A stretch of DNA of 64,000 nucleotides, from assembly GCF_025950095.1 (NCBI RefSeq), contig NZ_JAPDDR010000005.1, positions 400,722 through 464,721 of the forward strand. The letters are read 5' to 3'. Positions 9,171 to 17,696 of this stretch are shown piece after piece; within the stretch, counting starts at the first letter, position 1; every line of letters starts with the position of its first letter. A program made the translations under genes and the position numbers. Below the pieces are notes generated by a model. The model did no database searches. It was not told where the DNA came from and saw only the letters and a list, made by a program, of their open reading frames with translations. The stretch is from Luteolibacter rhizosphaerae (GTDB lineage Bacteria > Verrucomicrobiota > Verrucomicrobiia > Verrucomicrobiales > Akkermansiaceae).

Positions 9171-9279
9171 AATTGACGCGAATGGGATCCAATCCTCCTG
9201 GCGTCCGATCTTTGGTCCGGTCAGCATGGTCGGCAGCTTGCCTGATCCCGTCGGGAATTGGGGACTTTTCGCGTCAATT
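9171..9279. repeat. Inverted repeat between convergent genes
   Basis: AATTGACGCGAA at 9171-9182 is matched exactly by its reverse complement TTCGCGTCAATT at 9268-9279, and homology extends imperfectly outward (GGACGAC against CGTGGTCC). The arms lie 85 bases apart in the gap between the two convergent genes, where they could act as a bidirectional terminator or be the ends of a small repeat element. Confidence 0.5.
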
Positions 9280-9324
9280 CGTGGTCCAAATTTCCAGATG
9301 CGATTGCCCCGGGGCGTCGGCAGT

Positions 9325-12300
9325 TCAGTTTGACCGGGTGCCTTGATTGATCCACTCGGTGATGAGGGCGATGTGGGCGGCGGTAAACTGGTTCGATCCA
9401 CCGGGGCCAAGATTCCCCCCGCCGTGGGAGTTGCCTCCCTGAGGTTTCAGGAGGATCAAGGAGGAGCCGGGGTTGCCCGCAATGGCCCGTGTGGCGAATC
9501 CCGGTTCAGCGTCTGGAGTTTCGACAGTGAGCTCATTGAAGATGGATGCCGCGCTGCCGCCCAAGTTCATCTGTCCGAAGTTTGCCGATCCATGACAGCT
9601 GGTGCAAGTGCCGGCGGAGAAGATGGGCGCGATGAAAGTCGGGAAGCTGACGAAGACCTTCACCGTAACCTCGTCGAATGCCTGAAGGGTTCCGTCTGAA
9701 GCCGTGAGGCGCAGAACATAGGTGCCGTGAAGGGAGAAGGAGGCGGATGTGCTGTTAGAACCGGGCGTGGTGAAGTTGACGGTGCCGGGCCCGCTGATCT
9801 TGCTCCATGTGCGGGTGAGTGCAGGCGGAGCGGGAAGATTGTCATCGGTGACGGTGCCCGTGAGTGTGAGGGAGCCGGGCAAGGATGTGGGTGTGATCTC
9901 GGCATCACTACCAGCGCTTACGGAAGGGGCCTGGTTGCCCGTAGGCTGGGAGTTGACCACGACGGTGAGTTCGTCCGAGGAAGTGAAAGCGCCATCCGAT
10001 GCTTCCAAGCGGAGGACGTAGGTGCCGGCGACGGAGAAGGTAGCGGTGGTGTCGATGGAGGCAGCAGCGCCGAAGGTGACTTGGCCCGGACCGCTGACAC
10101 GGGTCCAAAGGGTGGAAAGGGATGCGGGAGGATTCGGCAACCCATCGTCGGAGGCGGAGGCATCGAGATTGGCGAATGCGGGAAGGGTGACGGCGAGGTC
10201 GGGACCGGCGAGGACAAGCGGTGGCTGATTCTGGCTTACGAGGACGCTCTTGGTGGTGCTGTGCTTGAGCGATCCATTCCTGGCGGTGAGCTGGACGACA
10301 TACTCACCATTGAGGTCGGGAACGAAGAAGGTCTGGGGATCTGTCCTGACCCAGTAAAAGAACAGGGAGCTGCCGGGAGGCGCTGAGATGATGCGCCAAG
10401 TGAAGTCGGTGGCGAAGGAACTCTCGCGTGCATCGAGGAAGACGGGAGCGCCGATGGTGCCGGTCTGCGGTGCGAGCATGCGGGCGACCGGTGTGCCGGG
10501 ACCGGAATGACCGGTGGTATTGAAATGCAAGGACCAGTCGACGAGGTCGCCTTCGTCATCGCCGCCCATGTCCTGGAGTGTGAGGATCCAAGTGCCATTG
10601 GGGAGCTCGTTATCGAAGGCGCTGAGGGCGCCGCTCGGCTTCCACGAGCCGATGTAGGGAGCTTGGCTGCCGGTGACGGAGGAAAGGGAGATGCCGACCT
10701 CGTCATCGAAGCGGGTGCGACCGAAGTTGTTGCCATCGCCGCCCTCGCGATTGAGGAAACGCACGACGGTGCCCTGCGGTGAGGTGAGAGTAGCGACGAG
10801 ATCGCCGACGTAGGGATGGCTGAGTCCGTTGGTCTCGCCCGGTGTATCCCGAGAGGCCGGGCCGGGGCCATCGAAGGAGATATCGAGATCGGTGATGAAA
10901 CCGGTGAGTCCGGTGACATCAATGGTGGTGGTGACGGGGCCGCCCTGACCAGCATCGGGGATCTCGGAGACCGGCCCGGAGTAGCGGAAACGGTTGGGCG
11001 CGGCGATCCAATCGGCGAGCATTTCGCTCTGGGAGGGATCGAAGCTTTTCCAAAACTTCTCGGCGGTGCGCTTGGCCATCGGCATCCTGCCGCGTTCATA
11101 GACCTCGGACTTCACAAGGGCGCGGAGGACATCGAACTTCTGATAGGTGGAGAAGTCGAGGTGAGGGGCGCGATCGGTCTGCATGACGTGGCAGGCGCGA
11201 CAGGACTTCGCGACGACACCATGGTAAAGTTGAACGGCCTCCGCGGGAGCGTAGGGAGGAGCCCAGCCCTCCGGTGTAAAGGCTTCGTTGAAGGGTTTGG
11301 CGAGATTGGGGGTTTGGTACCAGCCGTGGATGAGATCGACGACGGCATCGCTGCCAGGAGGTGCGGGCGGGCTGGTGCGGGTGGTGATGTGGAGGGAGAA
11401 GCGGTTGATGGTGCCGGTATCGGCGCCCGCATGATCGAGGACCGTGAGGGTCCAGTTGCCATTGGGGGCGAGCCCTTCGAATGCATCCAGGCTGGAGTGA
11501 GGAAACCATGATCCGACGAAGGGAGCTTGAGAAGAACCCGCGACCTGGATGGCGTTGCCCGACGGGGATTCGTCGTCGAGACGGGTGTTGCAGAGGTTGT
11601 TACCGCTGCTTCCTGTCCGGCGCATGAGCGTGACCTGCTCTCCCGAAGGAGCGGTGAGGATGATCTCCAGGTCCCCGATGAAGCTGTGGGTCAAGCCTGC
11701 GTTCGGGTCGTTGAGGATGGAGGTAGGCGGGCCGTTGGAGTCGAAGGAGAAATCGAGATCGGCGATGGTGCCGGAGAGATTGCCGACGGGGATGGTTACC
11801 TGGGCGACACCGGGGGCGTTTCCGCTGAAGTCCGGGATCGGGACCGGGGGGCCAGTGTAAGCGATGGAGGACAGGGTGGTATCGTTCTGCGGGAGAGGGG
11901 TGATGTGGAGGGAGAACTGGTTGACACTGCCGGAGTCCAATTCGAAGTCATCGCTGACATGTAGGATCCAAGTGCCGTTGGGATCCTGCCCGTTGAATGC
12001 GGCGAGCGGCTGGTCCGGCCTCCAGCTTGCCGAGAAAGGTGCTTGAGCTGGGACTACGGTTGCAATCGGGGTTGGTGCGTCATCGTCGAAGCGGGTATTG
12101 AAGAAGTTCTGGGCACTGATGCCGAGGCCACCCTCGGCGGGTCCGCCCACCGTGCTCGCCAAGATGACGGTCGTTCCCTGCGGGGAAGTGAGCCGGAAGG
12201 TAAGATCGCCCACGTAGGAGTGATTCAAGCCGTTGCTAGAGTCATCCGGATCGAGTGAACCCGGGCCTGCACCATCGAAGGAGAAGTCGAGATCGGCTAT

Positions 12301-13737
12301 GGGGCCTGAATGGCCTGAGACGACGATGGGGATACTCACACCGGCGGAGCTGTTATCGGGGATGGCGATGCTCGGGCCGGTGTAGCGGGTGCGGACCTCG
12401 GCGGGAATGGAGGCGAGGACGCCGAAGTTGAGGTGGCGGAAGGCTTCGGTTTGGTCGAAGCGGCCGAAGCCGGGGAGTGAGGGGTAGGTGAAGGAGTCGA
12501 CATCGAAGGGGATGAAGCGCGCGCCGGTCCTGCCGAGGTCCGGGTAGGTGTTGTTCACGAGCTCGCGGGGATCGCCGCCGTGACAAGTCATGCACATGCC
12601 GGGCTGGAACTTGGCGCCGCGGCCATCGAGGTCGATCTTGGTGAGTCGGGCGCCGGGACCGGCGGAGGGATCGGCGCGCTTCGAGGGATCGGGGTGATGA
12701 CCGTTGAAGGTGAAGAATTTTATGTAAGGCCTGCCGCCCTGAATGGGATGCGGGGAATACTCCATGGCGACGGTGGCAATGTCCGTTCCGGCGCCTTGGG
12801 CCGCTTCGTTCGCGGTGGTGTAGTTGACCACGTAGTAGGAGATGCGGTTCGAATCGTGGCGCATGAACATGCGGCGGCCGAAGCCGAGGTCTGCCTCGTT
12901 GAAGTAGGCGGCCGCGGCCTGGGTGCCGCCGGATTGGCCGAAGCCATTGGCGGTGATCCAAGCGGACAAGGTGGTCTTCTGCGCGAAGGGATCGATGGCG
13001 TCGTAGTAGGCAAGTGAGTTCGCCTCCGAGCCTTGGAAGTCGACGAGGTTGGACTGGTCGATGAAGAGGTTGGCATCGAGCGGGAGGGCGATCGTCACAT
13101 GAATCGAGGCGCCCGATGGAATCGGGACGTGGGGGGAGAGGTCGGGGGAGAGCACCGCATTGGCGGGATTGTGGACCTGGCGGATGGCTTCCACCGAGGC
13201 GATGCCGAAGCCACCGAGCGCCAAGCTATCCTTGGCCGCTTGAAGGCTGAGTCCGAGGATGCGGGGCGGGAGGGTCGGTTCGTTCGGGTACTGGGGATTG
13301 GTGGAGAACTTGAGGATCTCATCCTTGTTCGAGAAGCCGTCCTGATCGTGGTCCTGAGCGGCGTCGTGGGGATTGAGAGGACTGAGGAAGCCTTGGGTGA
13401 GCTCGATGACGTCGTTGAGACCGTCGCCGTCGAGGTCGAGGGGGGCATTGCGGGGAATCTGCTTGAGCCGGTAGAAGCCGCGCTGTGGTTTTGTCTGGAG
13501 AATTCCGGCATCGACGAAGAGTTCCTCAAGGCCGGTGCCCAAGGTGAGTCCCACGGGACGATCGAAAGCGGCGAGGGAATCTCCGAATTCGGCGATGTAG
13601 TAACTATCGGGATCCGAGAGAAAAGAGAGCCGGATATCGTCTCCGATTTTCTCGATCTTTACACCCGGGAGCTCGGCAGCGCGGATCGAGGTTGCGAGCA
13701 AGAGCCCGGCTCCAATGCAAATGGCTTTGGTCTTCAT
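9325..13737 (-). CDS. Secreted multi-heme protein with P-domains, PASTA-like and PKD-like modules
   Basis: 1470 residues from ATG 13737, which is followed by a clear signal peptide (residues 1-20, cut near IRA-AE). Domains in order: Asp-rich calcium-binding repeats (100-142), PASTA-like domain (157-219), a cytochrome-like region with CMTCH (382-386), two proprotein-convertase P-domain-like modules (about 453-612 and 626-786), a second cytochrome region with CRACH (846-850), a third P-domain (918-1073), PKD/K319-like beta domains (about 1084-1168, 1171-1262, 1269-1362) and a terminal cytochrome with CTSCH (1378-1382). Three covalent c-hemes are expected. No catalytic domain is recognised. It probably acts in extracytoplasmic electron transfer or oxidation of a bound polymer (inference). 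Confidence 0.85.
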   Translation of the reverse strand: MKTKAICIGAGLLLATSIRAAELPGVKIEKIGDDIRLSFLSDPDSYYIAEFGDSLAAFDRPVGLTLGTGLEELFVDAGILQTKPQRGFYRLKQIPRNAPLDLDGDGLNDVIELTQGFLSPLNPHDAAQDHDQDGFSNKDEILKFSTNPQYPNEPTLPPRILGLSLQAAKDSLALGGFGIASVEAIRQVHNPANAVLSPDLSPHVPIPSGASIHVTIALPLDANLFIDQSNLVDFQGSEANSLAYYDAIDPFAQKTTLSAWITANGFGQSGGTQAAAAYFNEADLGFGRRMFMRHDSNRISYYVVNYTTANEAAQGAGTDIATVAMEYSPHPIQGGRPYIKFFTFNGHHPDPSKRADPSAGPGARLTKIDLDGRGAKFQPGMCMTCHGGDPRELVNNTYPDLGRTGARFIPFDVDSFTYPSLPGFGRFDQTEAFRHLNFGVLASIPAEVRTRYTGPSIAIPDNSSAGVSIPIVVSGHSGPIADLDFSFDGAGPGSLDPDDSSNGLNHSYVGDLTFRLTSPQGTTVILASTVGGPAEGGLGISAQNFFNTRFDDDAPTPIATVVPAQAPFSASWRPDQPLAAFNGQDPNGTWILHVSDDFELDSGSVNQFSLHITPLPQNDTTLSSIAYTGPPVPIPDFSGNAPGVAQVTIPVGNLSGTIADLDFSFDSNGPPTSILNDPNAGLTHSFIGDLEIILTAPSGEQVTLMRRTGSSGNNLCNTRLDDESPSGNAIQVAGSSQAPFVGSWFPHSSLDAFEGLAPNGNWTLTVLDHAGADTGTINRFSLHITTRTSPPAPPGSDAVVDLIHGWYQTPNLAKPFNEAFTPEGWAPPYAPAEAVQLYHGVVAKSCRACHVMQTDRAPHLDFSTYQKFDVLRALVKSEVYERGRMPMAKRTAEKFWKSFDPSQSEMLADWIAAPNRFRYSGPVSEIPDAGQGGPVTTTIDVTGLTGFITDLDISFDGPGPASRDTPGETNGLSHPYVGDLVATLTSPQGTVVRFLNREGGDGNNFGRTRFDDEVGISLSSVTGSQAPYIGSWKPSGALSAFDNELPNGTWILTLQDMGGDDEGDLVDWSLHFNTTGHSGPGTPVARMLAPQTGTIGAPVFLDARESSFATDFTWRIISAPPGSSLFFYWVRTDPQTFFVPDLNGEYVVQLTARNGSLKHSTTKSVLVSQNQPPLVLAGPDLAVTLPAFANLDASASDDGLPNPPASLSTLWTRVSGPGQVTFGAAASIDTTATFSVAGTYVLRLEASDGAFTSSDELTVVVNSQPTGNQAPSVSAGSDAEITPTSLPGSLTLTGTVTDDNLPAPPALTRTWSKISGPGTVNFTTPGSNSTSASFSLHGTYVLRLTASDGTLQAFDEVTVKVFVSFPTFIAPIFSAGTCTSCHGSANFGQMNLGGSAASIFNELTVETPDAEPGFATRAIAGNPGSSLILLKPQGGNSHGGGNLGPGGSNQFTAAHIALITEWINQGTRSN

Positions 13738-14016
13738 GGCGACACGAGGGAGGCCCCGGGAGAGCAAGCCACGACCAAGGACGGATGCTCAAAGCCGAGA
13801 GGACGACCTTGTTCCGCTAAGATCCAAACGGGCTATTCCGGGGAGGGATGGAACCCTGCGCTTTGCCCAGTCGCAGGGAGGATGGGAGGATACGATGGAT
13901 CTCGAACAGATTACCGCCGCCATGTCAATGAAACACCAACATGAAGATCAATTCATTTATCTAATATCAATCAATGATACAGATATTTCAATCTAACTAA
14001 GACGGGCACCGGTGGT

Positions 14017-15582
14017 TTAGCGGGCGACGGAGGAATGTCCGTGGTAGAGGTGGAAGGCGCCGTAAGTCCAGTTCGGGCCTTTCATGCCGGGGAAATTGGC
14101 ACGATCGAAGGTGAGGAGGATGTAGGGTGCCGGATAGCCTGCGGGGAGCGGAACGAGATTCGGCCAGACGCGGCCATTGCCTTCCGCGCTCCATGGCGGG
14201 AGATCGAGGGAGAGTTTTCCAAGAGGCTCGAGATCGGGGAAAGAGCAGACGTGGAAGCTGCGATCCGCGTTGCCGAAGAGGGCGTAGTTCACTCCCCCCA
14301 CCTTCTGAATGGTGGTGCCGGTGCTATCCGATGCGACGGGGCCGGCGATGCGGGAGAAGCCGGCATCCCAAGTGGCGGACTCGAAGACGGCGGCCTTGTA
14401 GCCGCCGACATTCTGGCAGAGGAGCATGCGCCATTTGCCGGAGGCCTTGTCGAAGATGCCGTGGGGATCCTCGTAATCGCCGACGAGGCCCATGGGGGCG
14501 GAGTTCATGATGGAGAAGCCGCAGCGGGGATCCTTCGTGGAGCGGACGGCGAGGATCTCTTTCTTCTCTTGTTTGGCGGGGTCGCCATAGGCGGAGAAGG
14601 CGGTGGTCCAACCGCGCCACTCGCCGCTGGGACGATGAAGGAAGAGATGGGAGGCGAGTTCGTTGCGAAGGAGGCCATCGCCACGGTCGAAGGCAATGAG
14701 GCCTTCGAAGCGGAGATCGAAGATCGAGGGATCGAGGCTGAAGACGCCTTGGGCGGGATGAGGGAGGCCTCCGCCGCGGGTGGTGGCGGTGAACCAGAGC
14801 CGGCCGTTCTCTAACAGAGGAGTGCCTTCTTCATCGGTGATGGCACGGATGTCGGCCTGGCCGATGCCGGGGGTGATGCTGGCGGAGGCGCGGGTGATGC
14901 TGGCGTGGAAGCCGCTGCGGGTGGAGGTGCGGACCCATGCAGACATGGCGCGATGGACCTCCTTGCGGCGGAGATCGAGGTGCTGGACGACATCGGTGCG
15001 GCCGATGAGTTCGACTTGGTCGTGGTGGCGGAGGAAGACATTGAAGCCGACGGCGCTCATCTGGACGATGAGGGAGATCGGCTGCTCGAAGGGACGGGGG
15101 CGGAAATCGGGGGCTTCTTCCTTGAGGATGGTTTGGTCGCCTTTGGTGAAGGACCAGCGGATGCCTTGGACACTCTTGTTCGCGCAGAGGAGATCGATGC
15201 GGATGGCCTCCCCTGCCCCGTGGATGAATTCGAGGCCCACGTCGCCGTTATCGGCGGAGGTGAGTTCGAGCTCGTAGGTGGCGAAGGGATTGAAGCCGGA
15301 GAACCAGACGGAGGTTTCGGAGGCGGCACCGGCGGTGACGACGAGCTTCCCGGAGACGAGCTTGATCTCGGCACTGCCGGAGTGGCGCTTGAGCGGGTGC
15401 ATCAGCTCAAGGTCGACGATCGAGGAGGGATCGAGCGTGGCGAGAGGGATCGCCTGATCGCGATCGAAGACCATGCGCCTGCTGGCCTGACGGGTGAAGC
15501 GGATGTCCGCGGGTGTCTCCGCGATGGCGGGAAGACAGAGGGAGAGCGCAGCGAGGATGGAGATGCGGGCACGTATCAGCAC
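14017..15582 (-). CDS. Secreted beta-propeller glycosidase-like protein
   Basis: 521 residues with a signal peptide (MLIRARISILAALSLCLPAIAE). The first ~220 residues look like a beta-sandwich (FNPFATYELELTSAD). The second half has the repeating short-motif style of five-bladed propeller glycosidases (GH43/GH32/GH117 type): FTATTRGGGLPHP, GWTTAFSAYGDP, DYEDPHGIFDKASGKWRMLLC, ESATWDAGF and GRVWPNLVPLP. The D-Y-E-D-P-H block resembles the conserved acidic propeller site. The substrate is unknown. The gene is followed on the same strand by the multi-heme protein gene, with a 280-bp gap that makes a separate promoter likely. Confidence 0.6.
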   Translation of the reverse strand: MLIRARISILAALSLCLPAIAETPADIRFTRQASRRMVFDRDQAIPLATLDPSSIVDLELMHPLKRHSGSAEIKLVSGKLVVTAGAASETSVWFSGFNPFATYELELTSADNGDVGLEFIHGAGEAIRIDLLCANKSVQGIRWSFTKGDQTILKEEAPDFRPRPFEQPISLIVQMSAVGFNVFLRHHDQVELIGRTDVVQHLDLRRKEVHRAMSAWVRTSTRSGFHASITRASASITPGIGQADIRAITDEEGTPLLENGRLWFTATTRGGGLPHPAQGVFSLDPSIFDLRFEGLIAFDRGDGLLRNELASHLFLHRPSGEWRGWTTAFSAYGDPAKQEKKEILAVRSTKDPRCGFSIMNSAPMGLVGDYEDPHGIFDKASGKWRMLLCQNVGGYKAAVFESATWDAGFSRIAGPVASDSTGTTIQKVGGVNYALFGNADRSFHVCSFPDLEPLGKLSLDLPPWSAEGNGRVWPNLVPLPAGYPAPYILLTFDRANFPGMKGPNWTYGAFHLYHGHSSVAR

Positions 15583-15640
15583 ACCGGCATTGAGGCTGGT
15601 GGGGACACGGGTGTCGAGCGACGGGGTGAGGGCTCCGTGT

Positions 15641-15724
15641 CGCCCCTACCGGGGCTTCGGACATTCACCCGACGTTTCCGGTAACTCACGCCACCGGCTA
15701 ATATCTTTCGCCCCTGCCGGGGCT
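15641..15724. repeat. REP-like palindromes (GCCCCT..GGGGC pair)
   Basis: Two short hairpins, GCCCC-tacc-GGGGC at 15642-15655 and GCCCC-tgcc-GGGGC at 15710-15723, flank a CCGG-containing spacer. They lie in the gap between the glycosidase start and the topoisomerase stop. Together with the palindromes at 21278 and 30673 they look like dispersed extragenic repeats. Confidence 0.55.
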
Positions 15725-15749
15725 GAAGAACCCTCGCGGAGGAATAGGA

Positions 15750-17594
15750 TCAGGCGACCTGACGGTCGACGTCGACACGGAGATTGCCGATGATGAAGTC
15801 CTGGCGGTCGGGGGTGTTCTTGCCCATGTAGAAGGCGAGGAGCTCCTTGACGCCCTTGCCTTCCTCGAACTCGACGGGATCGAGGCGCATGTCGGGGCCG
15901 ATCATGAACTTGAACTCGTCGGGCGAGATTTCGCCGAGGCCCTTGAAGCGGGTAATCTCGGAGGTCTTGCCGAGCTTGGTCAGGGCCTTCTCCTTCGCCT
16001 GTTCGTCGTAGCAGTAGATCGTTTCCTTCTTGTTGCGGACGCGGAACAGCGGGGTCTGCAGGATGAAGAGGTGGCCCTCGCGGATGATCTCCGGGAAAAA
16101 CTGGAGGAAGAAGGTGAGGAGCAGCAGGCGGATGTGCATGCCGTCCACATCGGCATCGGTGGCGATGATGACCTTGTTGTAGCGGAGTTCGGCGATGCCG
16201 TCCTCAATGCCGAGTGCGGCTTGGAGCAGGGCAAACTCCTCGTTCTCGTAGACGATCTTCTTGGCGAGGCCGAAGGTATTGAGCGGCTTGCCGCGGAGCG
16301 AGAAGACGGCCTGGGTTTCTACCTCGCGGCTCTTGGTGATGGAGCCGGAAGCGGAGTCGCCCTCGGTGATGAAGAGGGTGCTATCGAGGCGCTGCTTGTG
16401 CTTGGAATCGAGGTGGGCGCGGCAGTCGCGAAGCTTCTTGTTGTGCACCTTCGCCTGGCGGGCGCGCTCGCGGGCGATCTTCTGGATGCCCTTCAGGTCC
16501 TTGCGCTCGCGCTCGGCGGCCTGGATTCGCTTCTGGATGGCTTCCGCGACCTTCGGGTGCTTGTGGAGATAGTTGTCGAGGTGCTGCTTGAGGAAGTTGC
16601 CGACGAAGGTGCGGATCGATTCGCCATTCGGAGAGATAGTGGCGGAGCCGAGCTTGGTCTTGGTCTGGGATTCGAAGACGGGCTCCTCGATGCGGACGAC
16701 GATGGCGGCCTCGATGCCGGCGCGGATATCGGCGGGATCGTACTGCTTCTTGTAGAAGCCGCGGATGGCATTCACGAGGCCCTCGCGGAAGGCTTGGAGG
16801 TGAGTGCCGCCCTGGGTGGTGTTCTGGCCGTTGACGAAGGTGTAGTACTCCTCCCCGCTTTCCGCGGTGTGGGTGAAGGCGACCTCGATGTCCTTACCCG
16901 TGAGGTGGATGGGATCGTAGAGGGCTTCGCTCTCCATCTCCTCGCGGAGCAGGTCGAGCAGGCCGTCCTTCGATTTGAACTTCTTGCCGTTGAAGACGAT
17001 GGTGAGGCCCGGATTCAGGTAGCTGTAGTAGCGGCACATCTTCTCGACCACCGCCTCCTTGAACTTGGTCTTGGCCGGGAAGATGGTGCGGTCGACATCG
17101 AAAGCGAGGCGGGTGCCGGAGGGGGCCTCTTCCTTGCGGGAGGCCTCCATGTTCTCGGTGACGATACCTTTCGAGAACTCGATGGCCTTGGTCTGGCCAT
17201 CGCGCCATGCCTGGATCTCGAAGAAGCCGGAGAGCGCGTTGACGGCCTTGATGCCGACGCCGTTCAGGCCGACGGACTTCTTGAAGGCCTCGCTGTCGTA
17301 CTTGGCACCGGTGTTGATCTGGGCGGCGCAGTCGTAGAGCTTGCCGAGGGGGATGCCGCGGCCGAAGTCGCGTACCTCGACGCGGCCTTCCTCGTCGATC
17401 TCGACGCGGATCTCCTTGCCGTGCCCCATGATGTGCTCGTCGATGGAGTTATCCATGACCTCCTTGAGGAGGATGTAGATGCCGTCGTCCGGAGAGGAAC
17501 CGTCACCGAGCTTGCCGATATACATCCCAGGCCGGAGCCGGATGTGTTCGCGCCAATCGAGGGACTTGATGTCAGCTTCGGTGTATTCGGCCAT
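15750..17594 (-). CDS. parE: DNA topoisomerase IV / gyrase subunit B
   Basis: 614 residues from ATG 17594; the longer frame adds an unrelated Pro/Gly-rich leader. It is the ATPase and TOPRIM subunit of a type IIA topoisomerase. Visible motifs are the GHKL ATP site (DNSIDEH near 48-54, FGRGIP 77-82, GLNGVGIK 109-116), the QTKTKLGS switch-lysine loop (310-317), TOPRIM EGDSASG (411-417) and DADVDG (480-485), and the C-terminal RFKGLGE segment. The short, ParE-like length and the lack of a long insert favour topoisomerase IV over GyrB. The partner A subunit is not adjacent. Confidence 0.85.
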   Translation of the reverse strand: MAEYTEADIKSLDWREHIRLRPGMYIGKLGDGSSPDDGIYILLKEVMDNSIDEHIMGHGKEIRVEIDEEGRVEVRDFGRGIPLGKLYDCAAQINTGAKYDSEAFKKSVGLNGVGIKAVNALSGFFEIQAWRDGQTKAIEFSKGIVTENMEASRKEEAPSGTRLAFDVDRTIFPAKTKFKEAVVEKMCRYYSYLNPGLTIVFNGKKFKSKDGLLDLLREEMESEALYDPIHLTGKDIEVAFTHTAESGEEYYTFVNGQNTTQGGTHLQAFREGLVNAIRGFYKKQYDPADIRAGIEAAIVVRIEEPVFESQTKTKLGSATISPNGESIRTFVGNFLKQHLDNYLHKHPKVAEAIQKRIQAAERERKDLKGIQKIARERARQAKVHNKKLRDCRAHLDSKHKQRLDSTLFITEGDSASGSITKSREVETQAVFSLRGKPLNTFGLAKKIVYENEEFALLQAALGIEDGIAELRYNKVIIATDADVDGMHIRLLLLTFFLQFFPEIIREGHLFILQTPLFRVRNKKETIYCYDEQAKEKALTKLGKTSEITRFKGLGEISPDEFKFMIGPDMRLDPVEFEEGKGVKELLAFYMGKNTPDRQDFIIGNLRVDVDRQVA

Positions 17595-17696
17595 GGGGAA
17601 TGCTTCAGGAAGCCTGAGGAATCCCGGGCCGGGTGGCAAGCGCGGGGTCCCGAAGCCCTGAAACAATTGCGAATCAGAGAGATCCGCGAGAGGAGA

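Noticed and set aside
12353..12961. Arg/His-rich minus-strand open frame in the multi-heme gene
   Set aside because: It is another frame of the same strand within a gene with clear domains; the composition is typical of a shadow.
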